DNA of 64,000 nt, taken from contig NZ_JBJGXI010000014.1 in the NCBI RefSeq assembly GCF_045635475.1, positions 1 to 64,000 of the forward strand. The letters are read 5' to 3'. The number at the start of each line of letters is the position of its first letter. Position 1 is the first letter of the stretch. Made by a program: the position numbers and the translations under genes. Source of the DNA: JBJGXI01 sp045635475. Lineage in GTDB: Bacteria > Bacillota > Bacilli > Bacillales > Amphibacillaceae. Below, in pieces: positions 16,074 to 25,349 of the stretch. Under the pieces are notes generated by a model. It was not told the DNA's origin, searched no databases, and was given only the letters and a program-made list of their open reading frames with translations.

Positions 16074-18803
16074 ATGAAATTATTCTACAAAATTTATATT
16101 GCGTCGTTATTTATACTAGCAATGCTATGTATACCGTTGACGACTGTACTCGCTGAAAGTGTTCAATCTAGTTCTACACTAAAGCTAGAATCCATGGAAT
16201 CAGAGGCATTAATTGGCGATCAAAATCCAGACACGAATAGTTTGAACTATAAAATCTATCTTCCTGAAGGATATGATGAAAATCGCGCTGAAGGCTACCC
16301 GGTACTTTATTTATTACACGGCAGCCATGGTTCGGTAGATAGTTGGGATGATTTTTGGGATAGTCTAGATTCAATGATTGAGAATGAAATTATTGAACCG
16401 GTGATTGCAGTAGTGCCAGCTACAAACAATAGCTATTGGGTGGACTCGAATCGTTTAGGTAATTATGAAAGCGCAATCATAGGCGATTTGATTCCCAATA
16501 TTGATAGTGACTACAACACAATTGATGATAGAAAAGGACGTTATTTAATGGGCTATTCTATGGGTGGGTACGGTGCGTTACGGTATTCCTTAGCCTATCC
16601 AGATAAGTTTAATGCTACCACGTTACTTAGCCCTGCCATTCAACAAGGCGAACCACCATCAACATCTAGAGCTTACACAGGTGGGGCATTTGGTGATCCC
16701 TATAATGCTGACATTTGGAACAGTAAAAATTACCCGGCGCTAATTAATAGTTATGTAAATCAGCCTTATCGTGTACCGATTTATACCGTTGTTGGGGATG
16801 ATGATTGGAACCATTTAAGTGAAAAGGAAGATTTACCGGCAGATGCAAGTAAATACAATATGGAAGTACAGGCGGTTAAGTTATACCAGGCACTTAGTAG
16901 AAAAAATATATTTAACACCGATTTTCCAAAATGGGAAGCTGTCCCTGCCAACCCGGGAGAACTCAGAGTCGTAGATGGTGGTCATGATCTTGATGTTTGG
17001 TCGAAGGGATTTGAAGAGGGCATAAAATATATGTTTGATAAAGGTGAAGAAGATCCAGAATGGGCACCAAAGTATGAAGTAGCTAATTACGCAACTGAAA
17101 ACAAAGGTACAATAACTACAAAAACGCTAGAATCACCAGTTCTTGCAAATGATAGCACATCAGGAGACACAATGGATTACCAAGTATATCTGCCGAATGG
17201 TTATTCTAGTGCTGCTAATACAAAGTATAGTGTATTATATCTCCTTCATGGAAGTTGGGGAGATGATAGTAGTTGGGATGATTTTTGGCCAATCTTAGAT
17301 TCGATGATTGATAATGGCGATATGCCACCAGTTATTGCAGTTGCGCCAATTACGGGAAATAGCTACTGGGTAGATTCTGGCACTTACGGTTCAGTAGAGT
17401 CGGCAATCATCCAGGATTTAGTTCCAACGATCGAGCGAGATTATCCAACAGTCCAGGAACGTAAGGGAAGAGCACTTGTTGGTTACTCTATGGGAGGATA
17501 TGGAGCAGTACGTTATTCTTTAGTGTATCCCGAATTATTTGGAGGCACTGTATTGCTTAGTCCAGCAATTGAAGATGGAGAAGCACCGATTACTTCTGGT
17601 GCTGTTACGAGAGGTTCATTTGGTGACCCATTTGACTCAGACCGTTGGGATGAGTTGAACTACCCGAATGCACTGAATGGATATGCATCTAAAGAATTTC
17701 AGGTACCGATGTATATTATTGCTGGTGATGATGACTGGAACCATTTAAGTGAAAAAGAGGACCTTCCAGATGATGCTTATAAATACAACATGGAAATGCA
17801 AGTGGTAAGCCTATATGAACGATTACATCGTAAAAATATCTATAATAAAGATTTTGAAAAATGGGAAGAAGTACCCGCTAGCCCTGCTGAACTACGTATC
17901 GTAAATGGAGGACATGGCATGGATGTTTGGGGGTATGGTTTTGAAGAGGGTATGCATTATTTAGTAAACAATGGATTACTTTTAAGTAATGAAGGCGATG
18001 ATGAAAATCCGCTTCCAGATGAGCCTACAGATGATGCGAAGATTACGATTGAGGATAACGAGATCATTGATTTGACTGACGGGAGTTCGCTTTTAATAAA
18101 TATAGATGAAATAAAATCCGTAGTTGAGATTACAGCCTCCCAAGTCGAGCAATTAAAGGACAAGAAAGTCATCATTCATTTGAAAGGTTTAGGTGTCGAG
18201 CTTAGAATTCCTGCAGAAAACCTTACAGGTGAAGGTGATGTTCAAATTATAATCAAAAAGGACAAAGATAACGGAGATGCACTAACCGCTGTTTATGATT
18301 TCAGCATTACGCAAGGTGATAAAAAAATTGATAGCTTTGGTCAGCCAGTAACTTTAATATTTAAGGTTGCTGATACGAAAGTTAGTAACACAAAAGACGT
18401 AAAAATCTATTATTATGAAGAAGAAAATGGAGAATGGATAAAGATAGGTGGTACGTATAAGGATGGAACAGTAACAGCTGAGACAGATCATTTCACTAAC
18501 TTTACGGTATTTGAACGGAAAGATCAGAATGACTCAGAACAACCAACAGATGAACAGGAAGATCAGAATGACTCGGAACAACCAACAGATGAACAGAAAA
18601 ATAACGAAGATGATGGGGAAACGGGTCAATCAACAGGTAATGAAAATACGGACAATGATGATGGAGCTGGCGATAAAACGGATAATGAACTCCCTAACAC
18701 AGCATCTAATATGTTTAACTTTCTTATTCTTGGAGTGGTGTTTCTTCTGGTGGGATTATTTAGCTTAATTTTTATAGTGAGGTTGAAACGAGTTAGATTA
18801 TGA
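16074..18803 (+). CDS. Wall-anchored tandem-duplicated esterase (PF00756-like) with LPNTA motif
   Basis: A 909-residue surface enzyme. An N-terminal Sec signal peptide ends near residue 28 (VLAES). Two esterase domains of the esterase-D/feruloyl-esterase type follow, about 310 residues apart. Each has a GYSMGGYG nucleophile elbow (S162, S472), a GDDDWNHLSE acid segment and a GGH.(L/M)DVW histidine (H304, H614), so both look active. A domain shared with the lipoprotein at 2402 follows, then two QNDSEQPTDEQ-type repeats, an acidic linker, LPNTA at 873-877, a membrane helix and basic tail. ATG 16074 follows AGGGGAG. It probably removes acyl or aromatic ester groups from polysaccharide at the cell surface, feeding the adjacent importers. 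Ester specificity cannot be read from the sequence. Confidence 0.87.
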   Translation: MKLFYKIYIASLFILAMLCIPLTTVLAESVQSSSTLKLESMESEALIGDQNPDTNSLNYKIYLPEGYDENRAEGYPVLYLLHGSHGSVDSWDDFWDSLDSMIENEIIEPVIAVVPATNNSYWVDSNRLGNYESAIIGDLIPNIDSDYNTIDDRKGRYLMGYSMGGYGALRYSLAYPDKFNATTLLSPAIQQGEPPSTSRAYTGGAFGDPYNADIWNSKNYPALINSYVNQPYRVPIYTVVGDDDWNHLSEKEDLPADASKYNMEVQAVKLYQALSRKNIFNTDFPKWEAVPANPGELRVVDGGHDLDVWSKGFEEGIKYMFDKGEEDPEWAPKYEVANYATENKGTITTKTLESPVLANDSTSGDTMDYQVYLPNGYSSAANTKYSVLYLLHGSWGDDSSWDDFWPILDSMIDNGDMPPVIAVAPITGNSYWVDSGTYGSVESAIIQDLVPTIERDYPTVQERKGRALVGYSMGGYGAVRYSLVYPELFGGTVLLSPAIEDGEAPITSGAVTRGSFGDPFDSDRWDELNYPNALNGYASKEFQVPMYIIAGDDDWNHLSEKEDLPDDAYKYNMEMQVVSLYERLHRKNIYNKDFEKWEEVPASPAELRIVNGGHGMDVWGYGFEEGMHYLVNNGLLLSNEGDDENPLPDEPTDDAKITIEDNEIIDLTDGSSLLINIDEIKSVVEITASQVEQLKDKKVIIHLKGLGVELRIPAENLTGEGDVQIIIKKDKDNGDALTAVYDFSITQGDKKIDSFGQPVTLIFKVADTKVSNTKDVKIYYYEEENGEWIKIGGTYKDGTVTAETDHFTNFTVFERKDQNDSEQPTDEQEDQNDSEQPTDEQKNNEDDGETGQSTGNENTDNDDGAGDKTDNELPNTASNMFNFLILGVVFLLVGLFSLIFIVRLKRVRL

Positions 18804-18888
18804 AATCAGAGTCAGGTACCCCAAAAAGCCAAATTTACGAAAGGATAATACCCAACTTTTCGGACAATAATAATTCAATAGATTGACC

Positions 18889-18924
18889 ATCAAAAGAAGA
18901 ACACTCAGGTGTTCTTCTTTTGAT
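18889..18924. terminator. Strong bidirectional-type hairpin after the wall-anchored esterase
   Basis: A perfect 16-bp inverted repeat (18889-18904 with 18909-18924) around a TCAG loop. The arms are A-rich on one side and T-rich on the other, as in terminators working from both directions. Confidence 0.75.
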
Positions 18925-19700
18925 GTGATCGCTTACACATCCATGTTGAGTAAGGTATGAAGTTTGCTGAGATTGTAATAATGCTAGCGAAATTAAATTA
19001 GTTTTTTGATTTTTCACTAGGAGGAAAGTTAATTTTTTAATGGATATGTGTTTCATAATTGGATTTTTTCTTCTTAACATTATTGGGAAAACAGGTTATC
19101 TTTGAAACTAGCAGACTAGTAAACACCGGAAAGAAAATGGGACCATTTATTGACATAGTAATTGCGCTGGGAATCTTAAAGAGGAAAAAATCCAAGGTTC
19201 AGACTCGCGCCGTGAGATATACTGAGGGAAATTCATGGAATAGGATACGATGTAACAAAAAACTACTGTAATGCAACTTTTCAACATAGCGCCAACGTTA
19301 TTCTCCATAATCAAGGATTCATTTATTGTTTCTAAAATTATTGTAAGACTAGTGTAGTAACTTTATTTAGTAATATTATAATGCAGATCCAAATAGGGAT
19401 ACAAATAATAATTGCAACAAGGCAACCTTTTGCAAAATTTCCGTCATCTCGTTCCATTGTAAATAAGATCTCCCCTCAAATAAGCTAGTTTAAAACGTAA
19501 TATGCACCCTGTGAGATGTCTGTGAATGTAGAAATCTGTGTGATTTAATTCATTTCATATGTAGTTCCACAGAATGGAATAACTGGCTTATGTATTTATA
19601 TCGGTTAATCTTAATAAGAGTTTAGGGTTAGGTTTCGGATTTATGCATTTACCAGTTTTAATTACTTCATGCTAACGCTGAAACGTGAATATTGAACGGG
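18925..19700. other. AT-rich spacer without a recognisable gene
   Basis: Only short ORFs without ribosome sites or family resemblance are visible. It lies between the terminator of the esterase gene and the 3' end of the DnaD-like gene, so it is probably decayed mobile DNA. Confidence 0.5.
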
Positions 19701-20501
19701 CTATTGCCCTGCAACAATCTCCCCACGCTCCTGATACTTATTCATAATCGCAGCAATATCTGGCAACATTTTCGTCAGCGCAGGGGTTTTCTGTTTTTCA
19801 ACAGGTTCCTGTCGCTCTTTAAAAAAGTCAGGTATTATTTCTGTTCGGTTATGACGTTTATTTGCATGGCGCTTCTTTTTCCTAAAGGTATCCTCCTCCA
19901 TACGTATTTGTTCCACACTAGTGATCCCTTGTAGGGTCCAGTTATTGAGCACCTTTTTTACATATCCCCAGGAGATTTTGTTATAATCCAACGCTCGTTT
20001 CATTGCTTCTAATACTAACGCCTCACCAACATCCGTGATCGATTTTTCTAACTCATTCCGCATGTAGGGCTGCAATTTACCAAAGTTTTGTTCGTAAAAC
20101 GTGACTGCTTCTGTTGGGATTGTGTTATCTTCTTCTTTTATATTGTCTTGTTTAGCTGTGGCTTCCGCGCTTTGCTCTTTCGTCTGGGTTGTGAATTGCT
20201 CTGTAGGATGCTCGATCATGGATAAAAGGCTTACCATTTGATATTTGGCGGCTTGATTTCCACCTTGTGATTGAAAGCTGATATACCCTTTTTCCTGTAG
20301 CTGCTTTCTAGCACGCTTAAATGCGCTGTCTTTTAATCCGGATTTCATTTTGAGGACGGTGGCCGCGACGGTGAATTGCTTTTTCCAACCGGTCTTATTG
20401 CTAATGTGCATCAGTGTGTACCATAAAGTGATTGCTGATGAGGAAAGTGGGTTTGTTTCGATGTGGTTATAAAAGGCATTGATTTCTTTAATATAGTTCA
20501 T
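19701..20501 (-). CDS. DnaD-domain replication protein of phage/plasmid type
   Basis: A 266-residue protein. Residues 1-95 look like a winged-helix initiator-type region (LSSSAITLWYTLMHISNKTG... AFKRARKQLQEKGYISF). Residues about 128-200 are a DnaD/DnaB_2 domain (FYEQNFGKLQPYMRNELEK... KISWGYVKKVLNNW). The tail is basic. This arrangement is that of phage and mobile-element replisome organisers, which load the helicase at an origin. ATG 20501 follows AAGGAAG and overlaps the end of the HTH-ComK gene by 14 bp, so the two are translationally coupled. No helicase loader, terminase or integrase is nearby, so the source element is incomplete. Confidence 0.85.
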   Translation of the reverse strand: MNYIKEINAFYNHIETNPLSSSAITLWYTLMHISNKTGWKKQFTVAATVLKMKSGLKDSAFKRARKQLQEKGYISFQSQGGNQAAKYQMVSLLSMIEHPTEQFTTQTKEQSAEATAKQDNIKEEDNTIPTEAVTFYEQNFGKLQPYMRNELEKSITDVGEALVLEAMKRALDYNKISWGYVKKVLNNWTLQGITSVEQIRMEEDTFRKKKRHANKRHNRTEIIPDFFKERQEPVEKQKTPALTKMLPDIAAIMNKYQERGEIVAGQ

Positions 20502-21234
20502 GAGATTCTTCCTTTCGGGGAGTGAATGGTTGGTTAGATCGTGGCATCTGGTTGTTTAATCGTGGGGAGAATTGTAGCATACACATCGCGGTTCGTTGCA
20601 TTTGTTTTTCCAGTTGGAAATACGATTCGTGCATCGATAATGCTTGTCCGGTCTGAAATGCAATGATTGATTTATAATCGGATTTTTTCAATGGATGGTT
20701 CGATTGGATTGCTTTCACGTGGGAGAAGAAAATCCAGGTGCAATCATAATGTTTGGCGGACTGCGTTGGAAATGCGTAGATGTTGTAGCTAATGCTGATC
20801 GGAATAGGTACCTTTTTACGGAAGTTGAGTTTATGGGTGACTGCTGCTCGCCTACCGTCATAAGAAGCACCATAGTCGATGCATGCACTTTTGATCAGTT
20901 GCAGCGGCGTTTTCTTCACGTACAGCGTCCTGTCGCGTTCATAGACGATCGTGTCATAGTCAATATGTCGAGCTGGGCATAGCGCCATGGTGGATATGGT
21001 AATCGCATAGTTAGTGTCGAAAGTTCCGTTAATATCTATGTCTAGTACTTGGTAGAGTTTGAAAAGCGTTTCAGACGAAGGGGCACCTTTGCGACCGAGC
21101 TCCATTTTGCCAAGATGTTTAGCATCCATGTCGATCAAGCCCGCAAGCTCCTCTAATGTCATCCCATGTTTTGTTCTATATGCTCGAATAGATTTGCCTA
21201 ACTGCTTCGCAAAAAGTACGTCACTCACACCCAT
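20488..21234 (-). CDS. XRE helix-turn-helix fused to a ComK-like domain
   Basis: About 248 residues. Residues 10-65 are an XRE-type HTH (KQLGKSIRAYRTKHGMTLEE... LGKMELGRKGAPS). Residues about 75-225 match ComK, the competence master regulator: IVYERDRTLYVKKTPLQLIK, CIDYGASYDGRRA, KVPIPIS..YNIYAFPT and CTWIFFSHVKAI line up with the B. subtilis blocks (PLQIVDRSC, GSSYAGRKAGT, PPIMVDPSNQIFLFPT, CGWISHVHVK). ComK normally stands alone, about 190 residues. The start is uncertain: ATG 21234 and GTG 21228 both follow AAGGAAGG, and TTG 21252 is upstream of it. It precedes and overlaps the DnaD-like gene, so it probably controls replication or excision of the element, and may act on competence promoters. 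Confidence 0.82.
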   Translation of the reverse strand: MGVSDVLFAKQLGKSIRAYRTKHGMTLEELAGLIDMDAKHLGKMELGRKGAPSSETLFKLYQVLDIDINGTFDTNYAITISTMALCPARHIDYDTIVYERDRTLYVKKTPLQLIKSACIDYGASYDGRRAAVTHKLNFRKKVPIPISISYNIYAFPTQSAKHYDCTWIFFSHVKAIQSNHPLKKSDYKSIIAFQTGQALSMHESYFQLEKQMQRTAMCMLQFSPRLNNQMPRSNQPFTPRKEESHELY

Positions 21235-21281
21235 CGCCCTTCCTTTTACCAATTATCAAACGAGCGAAAGAGAAACACCAC

Positions 21282-21293
21282 GTCCTATAGGAC
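21282..21293 (-). promoter_or_regulatory. Perfect palindrome upstream of the HTH-ComK gene
   Basis: GTCCTATAGGAC, a 12-bp perfect palindrome about 50 bp before the HTH-ComK start. This is a plausible autoregulatory operator. Confidence 0.35.
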
Positions 21294-21478
21294 TCTTTAT
21301 GGTAAAAAGTGGGTATTTTGAGGAAAATATTTTTAGTAGATTGATAGGGATGGGGGGAGGGGGATCTAGTTGGTGGTTGACATGGGTTGTTGGGTAGTTT
21401 TTGAGGAATCTGTCGAAAATGCTGTTATTGTTATATTGTTTTGTTTTTTAATTGTTTCGTTTATATAATGGGGCCGGG

Positions 21479-21526
21479 GTGTGGTTCGTGGTGTGGCTTG
21501 GAGTGTGGGTCGTGTTGTGGTCCATA
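21479..21526. repeat. 12-bp GT-rich direct repeat array
   Basis: Four consecutive 12-base units (GTGTGGTTCGTG, GTGTGGCTTGGA, GTGTGGGTCGTG, TTGTGGTCCATA) stand out in AT-rich DNA, roughly 250 bp upstream of the HTH-ComK/DnaD gene pair. The layout is reminiscent of iterons, but the function is unproven. Confidence 0.5.
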
Positions 21527-21540
21527 GTGGACTGCAGGCC

Positions 21541-22135
21541 TCAGTTTGATCATCTCCTAGAATGGTTAGGTTTTTGGAACCTAGAGCGATTTTTTGAGTT
21601 TAGGATGTGAGAATACAGAGTAGAAGAGCTATTAAGCAGAGTTTGGTAGCTCACACTGTCATAGGTGGCAGCTAGATTATCTCCATATGTATGATGCATA
21701 GAAAAGATACACAAAATTGCAATAGGATTTACCTGATGACAAGCTATGGTGGTTTTAGTTTGTTGCAGGTGCGTTTTAATTATCATAGAGATTGCCAAGA
21801 AACACCACGGTGCTAGCGCCATATTTTTACATAGAAAAAGCAAAGAAATATTCTTTGCTGGGATGTCACAGTATTGTTTCAGTTCAAATAATGGGACCGT
21901 GATCCAGTTTGAAGTGTTGTCTTATAGTGAAAGGCAGGCTGACCTTTGTCAAAATACGACGAAGTCTTGGCGAACTATTAGATAAAATAACAAAAAGTTG
22001 GGGGTGGAGGAAGACTAATAGATATCGAGGAAAGTTGCTGGGGTTTTCATAAGTTGTATTTGAAAATCGTTTTTCTAGAACATTCTCGTCGCAAGGGAAA
22101 TAAGCTTCAACGTTTATTATAAATAAGTAACTTTT
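21541..22135. other. Stretch with no supported gene
   Basis: Short open frames on both strands lack ribosome sites and recognisable motifs. It lies between the GT-rich repeat and the istB remnant and is probably decayed mobile DNA. Confidence 0.4.
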
Positions 22136-22486
22136 TCAGACTCTGATGCCTGTATCGAGGATATAGAATATTACGAGGACAGAAAGATAGATGAAGAGTT
22201 GATTTTATTGCTTGCCAGTGGTACCTATATCCATGGCGGTCGCAATATCATATTTAAGTAGCCGACTGGTTCCGATAAATCATATCTAGCAAGTGCATTT
22301 GGATTATCAGCATGTCACCAGCTCTATAAAGTGAAATACATTCGCCTACCAGAACTATTGGATGAATATTCACACACGAAATTAGCTGCAGACGGAACTT
22401 ATCGGAAATGGATAAAGAAATATAAAAAAGTTGACTAACTCATACTTGATAAATGGCTACTTGAAGTATCTTCAAAACAACTCTGA
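22136..22486 (+). pseudogene. Decayed IS21-family istB helper ATPase fragment
   Basis: One frame reads as the middle of IstB: DACIEDIEYYEDRKID, LLASGTYIHGGRNIIF, then a degraded P-loop (PTGSDKSYLASAFG instead of GPTGSGKT), KVKYIRLPELLDE, GTYRKWIKKYKKV and LILDKWLLE. In-frame TAG (near 22258) and TAA (near 22436) interrupt it, and the N-terminus, C-terminus and istA are missing. It records an old IS21-type insertion next to the DnaD/HTH-ComK element scar. Confidence 0.85.
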
Positions 22487-22505
22487 TTAACAACAACATA
22501 AAAGC

Positions 22506-22550
22506 AAAACCCTACAGTTTATAATACAAGTACACTGTAGGGTTTTATTA
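22506..22550 (+). terminator. Rho-independent terminator
   Basis: AAAACCCTACAG (22506-22517) pairs with CTGTAGGGTTTT (22535-22546), with a 17-base loop and T-rich end. It insulates the esterase operon from the upstream mobile remnants and could work in both directions. Confidence 0.75.
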
Positions 22551-22750
22551 TGGTTGATAAACTTAGGGGCATTTTGTTTTCCTTAAATGAGATTTCAAAT
22601 CTACCTCCTCAGACAATAAGAATAGCATAATACTACTTATCACAGTAAGTGGTTCTTTTAAACGTGTGAGTGTGAATTACGCTTTTCCAATTATTAACAA
22701 GAATCTATGTCTGAAAATCAAAAATTAAATAACGGTTTTTCAAAAGCATA

Positions 22751-22764
22751 GGTAAGCGTTTTCA
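22751..22764 (+). promoter_or_regulatory. Catabolite-response-like site before the esterase-transporter operon
   Basis: GGTAAGCGTTTTCA matches 13 of 14 positions of the cre consensus TGWAANCGNTNWCA. The stretch GTAAGCGTTTTCATATA also occurs at 36182, before the kinase gene of the same region. CcpA control is the simplest reading; a dedicated regulator is possible. Confidence 0.55.
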
Positions 22765-22880
22765 TATATTGTTAATATATAAGAAAGCAGAAATTCGATT
22801 TGAGTGGACAAACAAAGGTGGTGATAGATGGCGGTATAATTTAGATCGCATTATTAGGATGATTGAACAAGTATCCTAAT

Positions 22881-23789
22881 ATGCAATTTTATGAAGGGAG
22901 TAAGAATAGTGGAATCTTTTTAGATCCATTGATAATGACTATGGGAATATTACGCTTTAATTTTCGTTCAGAAATTTTAGGAATGAGTACGAATATTACA
23001 ATTTGCTATCCTACAGGATCTTTAACAACCGGGCTAGGTTTTCGGCATCCAGGGTTCAGTGATGATTGGAAACAACCTTATGAGTTGGGAATGAAATTTC
23101 AAACTGTTTACTTACTTCATGGTGGAGGTGAGGATGATACTGTCCCATACCGCTATACTCGATTGGAGCAATATGCGGAAGAAAATATGGTCATGCTGGT
23201 TTCTCCTTCTGTAAACGACAGCTTTTATATGAACACAAAATATGGAATTAAATATTTCGATTATTTAACACAAGAGCTACCTCAAGTGGTGAAATCATTG
23301 TTTGCTTCAGCACCTAGACGTGAGAATACATTTATAGTTGGAATGGCCATGGGTGGGAGTGGGGCACTAGGATTAGGTCTTATGAAGCCTGATTTATACG
23401 AGGCTGTTGTGGATTTATCTGGTGGAATCGGTGTAACGCTTGATCGCGAGGAATATATCCGCAGTTTGCATTGGCATTTTCCTCGTGTTCGACACACTTT
23501 GTTGGGAGAGAGTGATTTTGTCGGATCGGAACACGATTTGAGATGGTTTGCGGAAAAGAATATGTCGGATGGGGTTGACGTACCTAAGATTTTTATCGGT
23601 GTAGGTGAAAAGGATTTTATTCGCGATAGAGTTCGCGAAGACTATGAAATTCTGAAGAAATTGGGTTACAACTTAGTTTATGAGGAAGCTCGAAATATGA
23701 AACATGATTTTGATATGTGGGATGTTTACTTGAAAAAAGCGCTAAGTAAATGGCTTCCTCTTAAGAGGAAGCCAATCTATGAAACATAG
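22881..23789 (+). CDS. Esterase-family (PF00756-like) protein lacking the nucleophile serine
   Basis: About 302 residues, no signal peptide. It aligns with the esterases at 30102 and 32461 over HGG....D, NDSFYMNT and the C-terminal KHDFDMWD histidine region, and the GEKD acid region is kept. The nucleophile elbow is GMAMGGSG, with Ala (codon GCC, residue 156) where the paralogues have Ser (GLSMGGRG, GLSMGSHG). A TCC-to-GCC change would account for it. Start is uncertain: TTG 22863, ATG 22881, or ATG 22935/22941, which matches the paralogue starts but has no good ribosome site. It is the first gene of the operon. It may be a sugar-ester-binding pseudoenzyme or a recently inactivated esterase. 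Confidence 0.8.
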   Translation: MQFYEGSKNSGIFLDPLIMTMGILRFNFRSEILGMSTNITICYPTGSLTTGLGFRHPGFSDDWKQPYELGMKFQTVYLLHGGGEDDTVPYRYTRLEQYAEENMVMLVSPSVNDSFYMNTKYGIKYFDYLTQELPQVVKSLFASAPRRENTFIVGMAMGGSGALGLGLMKPDLYEAVVDLSGGIGVTLDREEYIRSLHWHFPRVRHTLLGESDFVGSEHDLRWFAEKNMSDGVDVPKIFIGVGEKDFIRDRVREDYEILKKLGYNLVYEEARNMKHDFDMWDVYLKKALSKWLPLKRKPIYET

Positions 23790-23824
23790 CACATGTAAAG
23801 TTAATAAATAAGGGGGATTTGAAT

Positions 23825-25330
23825 ATGTTTCGAAAAGTATTGTCACTTTCGATCGCTGTAGTTTTGTTAGCTATTATACTTATGGGTTGTACAGAAAGTT
23901 CTGAAAACGAAGGGACATCACCTAGTTCAGATAACACTTCTGAAGAAGTGTATACAGTGAACTTCGCCTATCATGCACCAAAAGAAGGGAACCAAAAAGA
24001 AGTAAATGAGTTAATTAATGAGTTAACGATGAAAGAATTGAATATGAAAGTAAATCTGATCCCATTGACTTGGGATACGTATAACTCAAAATTACCTATG
24101 ATGCTTGCATCTGGTGAACCTATTGACATTACGTTTGCATTTGCATTTAGCATGCCGAGCTTTATCGACGGCGGTTATATCGTAGATGCTTCTGAGTACG
24201 AAGAATATACAAAAGATATTTATGACGTATTCAACGAGGAGATTCAGACCGGATATATCGGTGATGCATTAGTGGGATTCCCTATGAAGAACGTTAGAGC
24301 TACTCCATCTGGAATATTTGTAAGAAAAGATATTTTCGATGCACTTGGCTATAAAGAATCCGATTTTAGCGACGTCACGACAGATGATTACTCTAGCTTT
24401 GACAAGATTACAGAAATGTTTTCAAGGGTTAAAGATGAATATCCTGAAATAACTCCTTTCGATGGATTCCGGACTTTTGGTTTAAATACGTTCACATATG
24501 TCGATAGTTTAGGCAACAATTATGGTGTTCTTGAGGACTACGGACAGACGACAACTATTACGAACTGGTACGAGTCGGATCAATTCAAGCAATTTGCTAT
24601 GTTAAATAGAAAATGGTTTACAGAAGGTTACTCGTCAAAGGATATTGCAGTCGATAAAGAGTTGGGCCAAGCAAAAGTGAAGGCTGGAAATACCTTTGCA
24701 ATTTTCGCTTCATATGGTTCTAATATTATTGCCGAATTAAAAGCGCAAACGGGTTACGATATGGTGCATATTCCGGTATCCAAAAAAATGAAATCAACAA
24801 CAGCTGTGAATGGTGCGCTAAATGTTGTATTAACTACATCAAAAGATAAAGCAAAAGCGTTTGAGTTCTTAAATTGGGCTTATACGAGTGCTGACTTTAA
24901 CAATCTTCTCAATTGGGGGGTTCCAGGCAAGGATTGGATCGTGAATGAGAATGGCATGGCTGATTATCCAGAGGGAGAAACAGCTTCATCAGTAAACTAT
25001 CACTCGGATTACGGCTTTATATATCCAAACCAGTATTTGATGACCCCTTGGGAGGGCAGTCCGGAGAATATCTGGGAAAAATACGAAGAGTTTGGTGAAG
25101 ACGCACTGGTTTCGAAAGCTTTTGGCTTTAACTTTGACCCAGCTCCGGTTGCAGAAGAGTTAGCTAGATTAGGGAATGTACTTGCAAAATATGAAATTCC
25201 AATAAGCTTCGGGGCTGTTGATCCAGAAGAGAACCTTAAAAAGCTAAATGATGAAATGTATGATGCCGGATTGCAGAAAGTCATTGATGAAAAACAAAGG
25301 CAGCTAGACGCTTGGTTAGCTGAACAATAA
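23825..25330 (+). CDS. Extracellular sugar-binding lipoprotein of the esterase-cluster importer
   Basis: A 501-residue lipoprotein of the long LplA/YtcQ-like binding-protein type. The signal peptide ends at LMGC (about residue 20), followed by a short Ser/Glu-rich linker. ATG 23825 sits 8 bases after AGGGGG; a TTG two codons earlier is less likely. It is 35 bp after the first esterase and before the two permeases. A hairpin after the stop probably lets the binding protein be made in excess. The 500-residue class generally binds oligosaccharide-sized ligands; the cluster suggests an acylated sugar. Confidence 0.9.
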   Translation: MFRKVLSLSIAVVLLAIILMGCTESSENEGTSPSSDNTSEEVYTVNFAYHAPKEGNQKEVNELINELTMKELNMKVNLIPLTWDTYNSKLPMMLASGEPIDITFAFAFSMPSFIDGGYIVDASEYEEYTKDIYDVFNEEIQTGYIGDALVGFPMKNVRATPSGIFVRKDIFDALGYKESDFSDVTTDDYSSFDKITEMFSRVKDEYPEITPFDGFRTFGLNTFTYVDSLGNNYGVLEDYGQTTTITNWYESDQFKQFAMLNRKWFTEGYSSKDIAVDKELGQAKVKAGNTFAIFASYGSNIIAELKAQTGYDMVHIPVSKKMKSTTAVNGALNVVLTTSKDKAKAFEFLNWAYTSADFNNLLNWGVPGKDWIVNENGMADYPEGETASSVNYHSDYGFIYPNQYLMTPWEGSPENIWEKYEEFGEDALVSKAFGFNFDPAPVAEELARLGNVLAKYEIPISFGAVDPEENLKKLNDEMYDAGLQKVIDEKQRQLDAWLAEQ

Positions 25331-25349
25331 TAGCGTAATTATTCAATTT

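Noticed and set aside
19059..19271. Plus-strand frame of 70 codons
   Set aside because: Starts without a ribosome site and shows no family resemblance in an AT-rich spacer.
21550..21843. Minus-strand frame of 97 codons
   Set aside because: No ribosome site, no recognised motif and odd composition. It may be part of decayed DNA, but I cannot support a gene.
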